Shown here in pieces: positions 7,965 through 15,022 of a stretch of DNA of 64,000 nucleotides. Made by a program: the position numbers and the translations under genes. The DNA comes from Nonomuraea jabiensis (GTDB lineage: Bacteria > Actinomycetota > Actinomycetes > Streptosporangiales > Streptosporangiaceae): the NCBI RefSeq assembly GCF_014204795.1, contig NZ_JACHMB010000001.1, positions 8,878,501 to 8,942,500 on the forward strand. Reading direction: 5' to 3'. The notes under the pieces were generated by a model, which saw nothing but the letters and a program-made list of their open reading frames with translations, was not told the DNA's origin and ran no database searches. The first letter of the stretch is position 1. Each line of letters starts with the position of its first letter.

Positions 7965-7991
7965 CGAGAAGCCGCTCCCTTCAAGGAGCGG
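7955..7991 (+). other. TnpB right-end hairpins (possible omega-RNA 3' end)
   Basis: Two overlapping, mutually exclusive stems. The first pairs AGCGGCTT with AAGCCGCT (7955-7976) and includes the tnpB stop codon. The second pairs CCGCTCC with GGAGCGG around a CTTCAA loop (7972-7991). In this family the guide RNA scaffold comes from the end of the coding sequence and the right end, so this is the likely processing and binding region; the guide would begin after about 8000. Confidence 0.5.
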
Positions 7992-8068
7992 AGGAGTCAC
8001 GTGATCAAGTAGACCACCCGGACCAGGCGATCGCGCACTGTCAGACCGCGACCATCGTCATCGCGGGG

Positions 8069-8305
8069 TCAGTCCCGCGGTGCGGGCTCGGCCTGCCGGT
8101 GCTGAGCGGGCTCGGTCGCCGACACCTCGATCGGGCCGAACATGATGCCGCTCAGCCCGGTGGTGGCCAGCGCGACACCGGGCCAGGTCGAGCCGGTGTC
8201 GCCGGTACGGGCGCATGGGCGGCGCGACGGTCAGCGCCGGCACGGCGGCGGGCGGGAAGATCGTCAGGATCGACGAGATGACCTGCGGGAACACCAGGGG
8301 TGGTG
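8069..8305 (-). pseudogene. eroded C-terminal gene fragment, family not recognised
   Basis: Part of the 500-base stretch 7965-8464, otherwise empty. On the minus strand a hydrophobic coding-like stretch (VFPQVISSILTIFPP, then AAVPALTV) shifts frame near 8215 into RTGDTGSTWPGVALA, TTGLSGIMFGPIEVSAT, ending PAPRD-stop. The amino-acid character suggests the end of a membrane protein. There is no start and the frame is broken, so it is a relic if it is real at all. Confidence 0.25.
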
Positions 8306-8342
8306 CGAGGTGGCGAGCGGTCGCAGCCCGGCCGCGAAAAGC

Positions 8343-8408
8343 TTGTCTCTTTTGTAGACGAGGTTTCCCTCGGCGCGCTAACGTTGTCTTTGCTAGAGAC
8401 GACGTTAG
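8343..8408. promoter_or_regulatory. twin inverted-repeat operator upstream of HTH gene
   Basis: Two copies of TTGTCT-N7-AGACGA, at 8343-8361 and 8384-8402, centres 41 bases apart (four helical turns). The second copy is extended by CTAACGT/ACGTTAG arms to 8378-8408 with one mismatch. It lies 57 bases before the HTH gene start at 8465, so it is probably its own or a neighbour's repressor site. Confidence 0.6.
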
Positions 8409-8464
8409 ATCGTGGTAGTACTGGAAATCCGCGAAGGAGGCCGCACAGACAAGCAGGTGCACCC

Positions 8465-8842
8465 ATGGTCGAGCGCTACCTCGGTGTTCTCGGCATCGCC
8501 GAGGCCCTGGGCGTGAGCCGTCATGCGGTGCACAAGTGGCGCAGCCGCTATTCGGACGGCTCCGATCACCCGTTCCCCCTGCCCGACGTCGAAGTCGACG
8601 GCGCTCCCGGCTGGCGGTCCGAGCGGCTGGCGGAGATCGTGCGGTGGCGCGAGGGGCTGCCCGGCCGCGGCGCGGGCGGGGGCCGCCCTTCCCTCGCACG
8701 TCAGGAGTACCTCAAGGAAGCAGAGTCGCGCGGCCTGACCCGGGACGAGGCCATACGCGCGCTCGCCACGTTCGGCGAGGAGTTTCCCGAGATGACCGAG
8801 CCGGAGATTTGCGCCTGGCTCGTCGGGAAATGGCGCGGCTAG
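8465..8842 (+). CDS. small MerR/AlpA-like helix-turn-helix protein
   Basis: 125 residues. The N-terminus YLGVLGIAEALGVSRHAVHKW is an excisionase/AlpA-like helix-turn-helix, followed by LPDVEVDGAPGW, the wing seen in this group, and WREGLPGRGAGGGRP. The C-terminal 45 residues (SRGLTRDEAIRALATF and EPEICAWLVGKWRG) look like a small helical pair. The ATG at 8465 has AGGTG 6 bases upstream. Proteins of this type are common near actinomycete mobile elements, but no integrase is present. Its role is unknown; the twin operator upstream suggests autoregulation. Confidence 0.7.
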   Translation: MVERYLGVLGIAEALGVSRHAVHKWRSRYSDGSDHPFPLPDVEVDGAPGWRSERLAEIVRWREGLPGRGAGGGRPSLARQEYLKEAESRGLTRDEAIRALATFGEEFPEMTEPEICAWLVGKWRG

Positions 8843-8883
8843 ACCCTTCCCCCCAACCCCATCAGCACGGAAGGCGATGACGC

Positions 8884-10080
8884 ATGCCCGAAATCGGCGG
8901 AGACACCGCACCGGGATTCGAAGCAGTACGCGAGGCGTTCGCGGCCGACCTGGCCGCCCAGCAGGGAACGGGCGCCGCCGTGAGCGTCTACCTGCACGGC
9001 CGGAAGGTCGTCGACCTGTGGGGCGGCATCGCCGACCCCGGCACCGGCCGCCCCTGGGAGCGCGACACCCTGCAGCTCGTCTACTCCACCACCAAGGCCG
9101 TCACGGCCACCTGCGCCCTGCTGCTGTCCCAGCGGGGCGAGCTGGACCTCGACGCGCCCGTGGCGGAATGCTGGCCGGAGTTCGCGGCCAACGGCAAGGA
9201 CCGCATCCCGGTCCGCTGGCTGCTCACCCACCAGGCGGGGCTACCCGCGATCGACCACCCGATCACCCCGGAGGAGGCGATCGCCTGGGAGCCCATGGTG
9301 GCCGCGCTGGCGGCCCAGCGGCCGTACTGGGAGCCGGGCACGGACCACGGCTACCACGGGCTCACCTACGGCTGGCTCGTCGGAGAGGTCGTCCGCCGGG
9401 TGTCCGGCCGCAGCCTGGGCACGTTCCTCGCCGAAGAGATCGCCGCCCCGCTCGGGCTGGACCTGTGGATCGGGCTGCCGGAAACCGAGCGGCACCGGGT
9501 CAGCCGGATCATCGAGACCCCGCCCGACTTCCAGGCCATGGCCCGGCTCGACCTGGCCACCCTTCCCGAACCCCTGCGCGAGGTCATGGCCGCCTTCGCC
9601 GATCCCACGTCGTTGACCAGGCGCTCGCTCGCGGTCGTCACGCCGCCGCTGGACCACAACAGGCCGGAGGAGCAGGCCGCCGAGATGCCCGCCACCAACG
9701 GCATCTGCACGGCCCGCGCGCTGGCCCGCTTCTACGCCGCGCTCATCGGCGAGGTGGACGGGCACCGCATTCTCACCCCCGCCACCTTGACCGCCGCGAC
9801 CGCGGAACAGGTCAGCGGCATCGACCGCATCCTGCGCGTGCCCGTCCGGATAGGCACCGGGTTCGGCCTCCCGACTCCGGACGCGTTCTGGTACTCCCCG
9901 ACCGCCTTCGGATTTCCCGGCCGCGGCGGCTCGCTCGGTTTCGCCGACCCGGCGACCGGCCTCGCGTTCGGTTACGTCATGAACCACGTCCTGGAAGGCG
10001 TGCCGGACCTGAGGGCCGCGAACCTGCTCGCCGCGGTCCAGAAGGCGATGGGCGCAGCGGTGTCGCCCGCCGGCAAGTGA
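8884..10080 (+). CDS. beta-lactamase-fold serine hydrolase/esterase (class C type)
   Basis: 398 residues, family of EstB/class C beta-lactamase-like esterases. The nucleophile motif SxxK is STTK in LVYSTTKAVTATCALL, the second motif is the tyrosine in GYHGLTYGWLVGEVVRR, and the C-terminal FGFPGRGGSLGFADP replaces KTG as in esterases of the group. No signal peptide, so it is cytoplasmic. GGAAGG lies 9 bases before the ATG. It follows the HTH gene by 41 bases and may share its transcript. Substrate unknown. Confidence 0.85.
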   Translation: MPEIGGDTAPGFEAVREAFAADLAAQQGTGAAVSVYLHGRKVVDLWGGIADPGTGRPWERDTLQLVYSTTKAVTATCALLLSQRGELDLDAPVAECWPEFAANGKDRIPVRWLLTHQAGLPAIDHPITPEEAIAWEPMVAALAAQRPYWEPGTDHGYHGLTYGWLVGEVVRRVSGRSLGTFLAEEIAAPLGLDLWIGLPETERHRVSRIIETPPDFQAMARLDLATLPEPLREVMAAFADPTSLTRRSLAVVTPPLDHNRPEEQAAEMPATNGICTARALARFYAALIGEVDGHRILTPATLTAATAEQVSGIDRILRVPVRIGTGFGLPTPDAFWYSPTAFGFPGRGGSLGFADPATGLAFGYVMNHVLEGVPDLRAANLLAAVQKAMGAAVSPAGK

Positions 10081-10110
10081 TCGTCAAGCGTTTTCCAACT
10101 GCGGCCCCTT

Positions 10111-10132
10111 ACGTTAGGGGCATGCCTAACGT
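10111..10132. promoter_or_regulatory. palindrome spanning the start codon of the 36-aa gene
   Basis: Perfect inverted repeat ACGTTAGG-GGCATG-CCTAACGT. The start codon of the next gene is inside the spacer, so occupancy or RNA folding would block translation. The ACGTTAG/CTAACGT arms also flank the operator near 8390, in opposite order. Confidence 0.5.
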
Positions 10133-10232
10133 CGGTTTCGTGGAAATCATCTTCGCGTTCCTCATCCCGCTGGCGGCTCTCTGGGTCGTCATCTACACCG
10201 CCGTACGGGCGGCGATCCGCCACAGCAGGTGA
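10122..10232 (+). CDS. 36-residue single-pass membrane peptide
   Basis: Reads MPNVGFVEIIFAF-LIPLAALWVVIYTAVRAAIRHSR (hyphen added). One hydrophobic helix spans about residues 6-28, followed by a basic tail (RAAIRHSR), so the predicted topology is C-terminus inside. Coding character is good (GC in nearly all third positions). No strong ribosome site; AGGGGC is 3-6 bases before the ATG, within the palindrome. A strong terminator follows at 10245. Function unknown; similar tiny membrane proteins are common and poorly studied in actinomycetes. Confidence 0.6.
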   Translation: MPNVGFVEIIFAFLIPLAALWVVIYTAVRAAIRHSR

Positions 10233-10244
10233 CAGCCCGGCAGC

Positions 10245-10266
10245 GAGCCCGCGTCGGGGCGGGCTC
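10245..10266 (+). terminator. hairpin terminator after the small membrane peptide
   Basis: GAGCCCGC-GTCGGG-GCGGGCTC, 8-base perfect stem followed by GGTTT. It ends the transcript before the acetyltransferase gene. Confidence 0.7.
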
Positions 10267-10305
10267 GGTTTGCCGCCTGACAGCCCGGTCAGATAGAAAG
10301 CTTGC

Positions 10306-10836
10306 GTGCTGAAAGGGAAAAAGGTCGGGCTCAGGGCCCGGTACGAGGACGACATTCCGATCCTTCGGGCCGAGCTCTACGACGACGTGGTCAACGCCTC
10401 GCGAGCCGAAGGCCGGCCGTGGCGGCCGATCACACCCGGCTCGAAGGATCCGCGGCTCGTGGTGGACGACCAGGAGCAGGGCCACGTCCCGTTCTCGGTC
10501 GTGGAGCTGGACGGCGGCACGCTGGTCGGCACCGCCAACCTGTGGGGCATCGACACCCACAACCGGTCCGCGCACATCGGGCTGGGGCTGCTGCCGTCGG
10601 CCCGCGGCCACGGCTACGGCACCGACGTGGTCGCCGTGCTGTGCCACTACGGGTTCGTCGTGCGCGGCCTGCAGCGACTGCAGATCGAGACGCTGTCGGA
10701 CAACGCCGCGATGCTGCGCGCCGCCGAGCGCAACGGTTTCGTCCGTGAGGGCGTGCTGCGCTCCTCGTCCTGGGTGATGGGCGAGTTCCTGGACGAGGTG
10801 CTGCTCGGGCTCCTCGTGCAGGAATGGAAGGGCTGA
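10306..10836 (+). CDS. GNAT-family N-acetyltransferase
   Basis: 176 residues from a GTG start. The acetyl-CoA loop is LLPSARGHGYGTDVV (about residues 95-109), preceded by the strand HNRSAHIGLGLL and followed by GLQRLQIETLSDNAAMLRAAERNGFVREG in RimJ/RimL style (quoted in sections: IETLSDNAAMLRAAERNGF). Such enzymes acetylate protein N-termini or small amines. No partner genes; a terminator separates it from the gene before. Confidence 0.85.
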   Translation: MLKGKKVGLRARYEDDIPILRAELYDDVVNASRAEGRPWRPITPGSKDPRLVVDDQEQGHVPFSVVELDGGTLVGTANLWGIDTHNRSAHIGLGLLPSARGHGYGTDVVAVLCHYGFVVRGLQRLQIETLSDNAAMLRAAERNGFVREGVLRSSSWVMGEFLDEVLLGLLVQEWKG

Positions 10837-10868
10837 CTCCGACCTCGGATCGCCAGCTGCTCGCTCAT

Positions 10869-10892
10869 TTGACTTCAAGCACACTTGAAGTC
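10869..10892. promoter_or_regulatory. MerR-type palindrome before methyltransferase gene
   Basis: Perfect 9-base arms GACTTCAAG and CTTGAAGTC around CACA (10871-10892), with a TTGACT -35-like element overlapping the left arm (10869-10874). Operators of MerR-family activators have this look and lie in the promoter spacer. The methyltransferase ATG follows 14 bases later, so the transcript would be nearly leaderless. Confidence 0.55.
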
Positions 10893-10906
10893 GTTGACTG
10901 GCGATC

Positions 10907-11557
10907 ATGCAGACAGCAGGTACATCTCTCAAGCAGCGCGTCCTCCGGAAACTGGTGCGCCAGGCCCATCACCCCCGAGGCGTCGTCGGATGGGCGATCG
11001 GCCAGATGTTCGCCCATCGCCCCTCCAACCGGCAGCGCAACCTCTGGGCGGTGTCGTTGCTGGACGTGCGACCCACCGACCGGGTGCTCGAGATCGGCTT
11101 CGGCCCCGGCATCGCCATCGCCGAGCTCGCCCGCCGCGCCACCCGAGGTCACGTCTTCGGCGTCGACCACTCGCAGGCCATGGTCCGGCAGGCCGCCCGT
11201 CGCAACGCCGCGGCCGTCCGCGCCCGCCGCGTGCACCTCGCGCAGGCCTCCGTGGAGCAGCTGCCGAGCTTCGGCGATCCGCTCGACGCCATCCTCGCCG
11301 TGAATTCCGCGGGGTTCTGGCCCGACCCGGTGGGGCGGCTGCGCGAGCTGCGCCGCCTGCTCCGCCCGGCGGGACGCATCGCGCTCGTCAGCCAGCCGCG
11401 CTGCCCCGGCGCCACCCGGGACACCACCGTCCGGGCCGCCCAAGAGCTCCAGGACCTGCTCACCCAGGCCGGCTTCACCCACCTCCGGGTCGAGACCCTC
11501 GAACTCGACCCACCCGTCGCCTGCGTGCTGGCCGACAATCCGGCCGGCATGCCGTAG
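10907..11557 (+). CDS. class I SAM-dependent methyltransferase
   Basis: 216 residues. Motif I is VLEIGFGPG, followed by VFGVDHSQAMVRQA (SAM ribose-binding acidic residue) and LDAILAVNSAGFWPDP with LRELRRLLRPAGRIALVSQ, the post-motif pattern of UbiE/Methyltransf_11 enzymes. It may modify a small molecule; the N-terminal 45 residues are basic. Expression probably depends on the palindrome just upstream. It ends 12 bases from the stop of the convergent permease. Confidence 0.85.
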   Translation: MQTAGTSLKQRVLRKLVRQAHHPRGVVGWAIGQMFAHRPSNRQRNLWAVSLLDVRPTDRVLEIGFGPGIAIAELARRATRGHVFGVDHSQAMVRQAARRNAAAVRARRVHLAQASVEQLPSFGDPLDAILAVNSAGFWPDPVGRLRELRRLLRPAGRIALVSQPRCPGATRDTTVRAAQELQDLLTQAGFTHLRVETLELDPPVACVLADNPAGMP

Positions 11558-11569
11558 GCCGCTGTCCCG

Positions 11570-13096
11570 TCAGGTGAGCGGAACCTGGGAGGGCACTTCC
11601 CTGCGGCGTACGGCAATCGCCGCCCCAAGGGCGATGGCAGCATAGCCGCAGGTCACGGCCAACCCCGCCCACGGCGGGAGCGGGTAATAGCCCCCGAGCG
11701 GCGACGGGCTCACGTCCACGTGCGCGAACGTGGGGACGCTCTGCGTGATCGCGAACCCGGCGGCAGGGGTGATCGTCAGCAGCCATGGCGCCAGGCCCGC
11801 GGTCGCCAGCAGGTAGGGCACGACGACCAGCGCGACGGCCAGTCCGATGGCGACGATGCCCCGCCTGACCAGCGCGGCGAGGCCCAGCGCCAGCACGGCG
11901 GCGGCCGCGGTCAGGGCCGCGTAGCCGGTGATCACCCGGAGCTCGGTCTCCAGGGTGATCGGCTGAATCGGGTTCTGATTGGCGCGCAACATCGCCAGGC
12001 CGACGGGAATCACGACCCCTGCGGTCACCAGCCCCGTCACGAACGCGACCGCGCCGGCCACCGCGGCCTTGGCCGCCAGCAGCCGCGCCACCGGCGGGCC
12101 GGTCCCGATCAGCCCGCGCCGGTGGTCCGCCGTGAAGAAGGTGACCGCCGCCACGAGCACCGGGACCAGTCCCAGGGCCCCGCCGATCAGCATGAGGTCG
12201 GCGCGCAGGCCGCCCTCCACCGTGGCGGGTCCGATGTCACCGCCCCCGGTCACGATGAGCTTGTCACCGGACTCGACGACCCCGCCCGGGTGATGCGGGG
12301 TCTTGCCGTCGGACTCCATGGAGACGCCGACGTCGTCGCGGCGCCACGGACCGTTCGCGCCCCGCAGCGTGATCTGGTCGAAGGTGGCGGTGGCCTGGGC
12401 GAAGGCTTGCGCCATGTCCCACAGGGCGCCCGGTGAGGTGGCGAACAGCCCGATCTCGACCGTCTCCGGCAGCCCGGTCAGCTTGACCGCGCTCACCTCG
12501 GTCCACGCCTTGCCGTCGTCCGACTCGTAGCCGGTGACGGTGTCGCCCGACCTGGTCAGCCGGAGCCACTGGGGGCCGTTGTGAGGACCGCCGGGCACGT
12601 CGTGGATGTAGTTGTACTGCATCCGCACGCCGTGGTCCCCGGTGAGCATGACGGCGGCGTACGGTGTGCCCTGCTTGAGGCTCTGCCTGACCAGGAGCCC
12701 GGCCTTCGCCCACGGCACCACTCCCTCCTTGAGGTTGCGCACCCCGGGTACGGCGTCCGGCAGCCGGATCTGCCCGGTCATGTCGGATATGCGGGCGGTG
12801 AGGCTGCCGTCCCCCTTGAGCGGCTGGTGCACGAAGTAGTACTTGTCCCTGACCGCTGTGCCATCGGGTCCCACCAGCGGCGCGGGGCAGGCGCCTTCCC
12901 CCTTCCCGGTCACGCAGGTGGTGCGGGCGCCCCCGGCGACCAGCAGCCCGAGCGACACGGTGACCAGTACGGAGGCCGCCATGGCGAGCGCCCAGCCGCG
13001 CGCGGTCCGGAACCTGGTCCACTGCGCGCGCAGCAACTGAGGGAAACGATCCTGCCCCGCCTGCCGGCTGGATCGGTGAGGCGTGAATGAACTCAT
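11570..13096 (-). CDS. ABC-2-type permease with large extracytoplasmic DUF1349-like domain
   Basis: 508 residues from the ATG at 13096; the frame is open further but without coding similarity. TM1 is WALAMAASVLVTVSLGLLVAG (about residues 35-55). A beta-rich domain of about 220 residues follows (YYFVHQPLKGDGSLTARIS, WAKAGLLVRQSLKQG, TRSGDTVTGYESDDGKAW, VEIGLFATSPG), which resembles DUF1349/concanavalin-like domains. About five further helices follow from LMLIGGALGLVPVLVAAVTFF, with the FFTADHRRGLI coupling segment of ABC-2 permeases. No ATPase gene is adjacent. It is divergent from the two-component genes, which may control it. Confidence 0.75.
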   Translation of the reverse strand: MSSFTPHRSSRQAGQDRFPQLLRAQWTRFRTARGWALAMAASVLVTVSLGLLVAGGARTTCVTGKGEGACPAPLVGPDGTAVRDKYYFVHQPLKGDGSLTARISDMTGQIRLPDAVPGVRNLKEGVVPWAKAGLLVRQSLKQGTPYAAVMLTGDHGVRMQYNYIHDVPGGPHNGPQWLRLTRSGDTVTGYESDDGKAWTEVSAVKLTGLPETVEIGLFATSPGALWDMAQAFAQATATFDQITLRGANGPWRRDDVGVSMESDGKTPHHPGGVVESGDKLIVTGGGDIGPATVEGGLRADLMLIGGALGLVPVLVAAVTFFTADHRRGLIGTGPPVARLLAAKAAVAGAVAFVTGLVTAGVVIPVGLAMLRANQNPIQPITLETELRVITGYAALTAAAAVLALGLAALVRRGIVAIGLAVALVVVPYLLATAGLAPWLLTITPAAGFAITQSVPTFAHVDVSPSPLGGYYPLPPWAGLAVTCGYAAIALGAAIAVRRREVPSQVPLT

Positions 13097-13117
13097 GCCG
13101 ACCGGTTGTACGCGGCA

Positions 13118-13164
13118 CCCGGTTCCATCCCGGTCGCACCCGCTGCGACTTGGCTGGAACCGGG
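13118..13164. promoter_or_regulatory. long-arm inverted repeat between permease and response regulator
   Basis: CCCGGTTCCA (13118-13127) and TGGAACCGGG (13155-13164), perfect 10-base arms 27 bases apart in the 152-base divergent gap. Probable binding site for the response regulator encoded to the right, controlling both directions. Confidence 0.45.
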
Positions 13165-13248
13165 GATCTGGCATCGTTGACCCATGGCACCTCGACCCGG
13201 CGGCCGGCCCGGCCGCTCAGCCCGCACGAGCACCGGCGGTGAGCGGCG

Positions 13249-13911
13249 GTGAGGGTCCTCGTCGTCGAAGACTTCGAGGTCCTCGCCCGCTCCATCGGAA
13301 CGGGGCTGCGCCGCGAGGGCATGGCCGTCGACGTCGTCCTGGACGGGACGGCAGCCCTCGACCGCCTGGCCGCCACCCGTTACGACGTGGTGATCCTCGA
13401 CCGTGACCTGCCTGGCGTGCACGGCGACGAGATCTGCCGGCGACTCGCCCACGGCCGGTGCGAGACCCGCGTCCTGATGCTCACCGCCTCCGGCACGATC
13501 GAGGACCGCGTCCACGGGCTCAGCCTCGGCGCCGACGACTACCTGCCCAAGCCGTTCGCGTTCGCCGAGCTGGTCGCCCGCGTCCGTGCCCTGGGCCGCC
13601 GCGCCACCCCGCCGCTGCCGCCCACCCTGGCCTGCGGGGACATCAGCCTCGATCCGGCCCGCCGTACCGCGTTCCGGGCCGGTCGCCGCCTTGAGCTGAG
13701 CCCCAGGGAGTTCGCCCTGCTCGAATGCCTGCTCGCGGTACCCGGCGTGGTCATCTCCGCCGAGGAACTGCTCGAACGCGTCTGGGACGAGGCCGCCGAC
13801 CCCTTCAGCAGCGCCGTCAAGCACACCATGCACCGGCTGCGGGCCAAGCTCGGCGACCCGCCCGTGATCGAGACCGTCCGCGAAGGCGGCTACCGCATCG
13901 GATCGTCATGA
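13249..13911 (+). CDS. OmpR/PhoB-family response regulator
   Basis: 220 residues from GTG. The receiver domain has the acidic pair in VVEDFE, phosphoacceptor Asp51 in VVILDRDLPG, Thr79 (MLTASG) and Lys101 (YLPKPF). The C-terminal winged helix has LELSPREFALLECLL and VKHTMHRLRAKLG, with ETVREGGYRI at the end. Its stop overlaps the kinase start (ATGA), so the two are coupled. The divergent permease is the likely target. Confidence 0.92.
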   Translation: MRVLVVEDFEVLARSIGTGLRREGMAVDVVLDGTAALDRLAATRYDVVILDRDLPGVHGDEICRRLAHGRCETRVLMLTASGTIEDRVHGLSLGADDYLPKPFAFAELVARVRALGRRATPPLPPTLACGDISLDPARRTAFRAGRRLELSPREFALLECLLAVPGVVISAEELLERVWDEAADPFSSAVKHTMHRLRAKLGDPPVIETVREGGYRIGSS

Positions 13912-15014
13912 CCTCCCGGCAGCTCGCCAGAAGGTCCCTGCAGAGGCGGCTCGCGCTCGCCTACGCGGCGGGCATCTACGCCGCCGGGGTCTTCGTGGTC
14001 ATATTCGTCGACGTCCCGCTCGCCGGCATCCACGCGGCCAGACCCGTAGGCGGCCCCTCATCCAGCACGATCACCGGGACCGGGTCCGGGATCAGCCTGC
14101 CCCAGCTCCTCATGGGATCCGCCGTCGCCCTGGTCGTCCTCATCCCCGTCGCCCTGGCTCTCGGCTGGTACGTCGCCGGCCGGTTCCTGCACCCGCTGCG
14201 CGCCATCACCACCACCGCCAAAGTCATCTCCGCCGGAGACCTCCACCGGCGCCTCGACCTCGGCGAGCCCACGGACGAGCTGACCGAGCTCGGCCACACC
14301 CTCGACGACCTGTTCGCCCGCCTGCAAGCCTCCTTCGACGCCCAGCGACACTTCGTCGCCAACGCCTCCCACGAGCTGCGCACCCCCCTCGCCGGCCTGC
14401 GTACCCTCCTCGAAGTCGCCCTCGCCGACCCCGACGCCGACGCCGGCACCCTGCGCTCTGCCTGCCAGGAGGCCCTGGCTCTCGGCGGACACCAGGAGCG
14501 GCTCGTCCAGGCCCTGCTCGCCCTGGCCACCAGCGAGCGCGGCGTCACCCGCTGGGACACTGTCGACCTCGCCCACGTCGTCGGAGGAGTGCTCGCCTCC
14601 CGCCGCGACCAGGCCACGGCGACAGGCATCGACCTCGCCGAACATCTCACGCCCGCAGTGACGGCCGGGGACCCGAGACTGATCGAAAGCCTCGTGGCCA
14701 ACCTCGTCGACAACGCCATCCGCCACAACCACGCGGACGGGCACGTGAAGGTCACCACCGAGACCTCCGGCACGCAGGTGACGCTTACGGTCACCAACAG
14801 CGGGCCGGTCATCCCCGGCGACCAGATCCAGCGCCTCTTCCAGCCCTTCCAGAAACTGGCGGCCGAGAGAAACGGCCGGGGCGACGGCTACGGGCTCGGC
14901 CTCGCCATCGTCAACGCCGTCGCCCAGGCTCACCACGCCACCCTCACCGCCGGCGCGCGCCCCGAAGGCGGCCTGGCCGTCACCGTGCGGTTCGCGCAGC
15001 CGGGTGCCCGATGA
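13908..15014 (+). CDS. membrane sensor histidine kinase
   Basis: 368 residues. Two membrane helices (about 14-36 and 68-92) enclose a short 30-residue extracellular loop, then HAMP (GRFLHPLRAITTTAKVISAG), the H-box His155 (NASHELRTPLAG), N-box (LVANLVDNAIRHN) and G-box (GDGYGLGLAIVNAV). The short loop suggests it senses membrane state or a partner, as in BceS/VanS-like kinases, rather than a soluble ligand. Partner of the regulator before it. Confidence 0.92.
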   Translation: MTSRQLARRSLQRRLALAYAAGIYAAGVFVVIFVDVPLAGIHAARPVGGPSSSTITGTGSGISLPQLLMGSAVALVVLIPVALALGWYVAGRFLHPLRAITTTAKVISAGDLHRRLDLGEPTDELTELGHTLDDLFARLQASFDAQRHFVANASHELRTPLAGLRTLLEVALADPDADAGTLRSACQEALALGGHQERLVQALLALATSERGVTRWDTVDLAHVVGGVLASRRDQATATGIDLAEHLTPAVTAGDPRLIESLVANLVDNAIRHNHADGHVKVTTETSGTQVTLTVTNSGPVIPGDQIQRLFQPFQKLAAERNGRGDGYGLGLAIVNAVAQAHHATLTAGARPEGGLAVTVRFAQPGAR

Positions 15015-15022
15015 CCGGCCCG

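Larger units (their letters stand above)
6600..8003 (+). mobile_element. IS200/IS605-family solo TnpB element
   Basis: A single tnpB gene with a hairpin-rich right end and no tnpA transposase in the window. The right border is placed at about 8000, after the RE hairpin and GGAGGAGTCACG; the left border is uncertain, somewhere between the peptidase start (6590) and 6767. There are no terminal inverted repeats, as expected for this family. Confidence 0.6.

Noticed and set aside
8058..8699. 213-codon minus-strand frame across the HTH gene promoter
   Set aside because: Most of it is antisense to the HTH gene and its promoter. Only the last part looks coding, and that is listed as a fragment.
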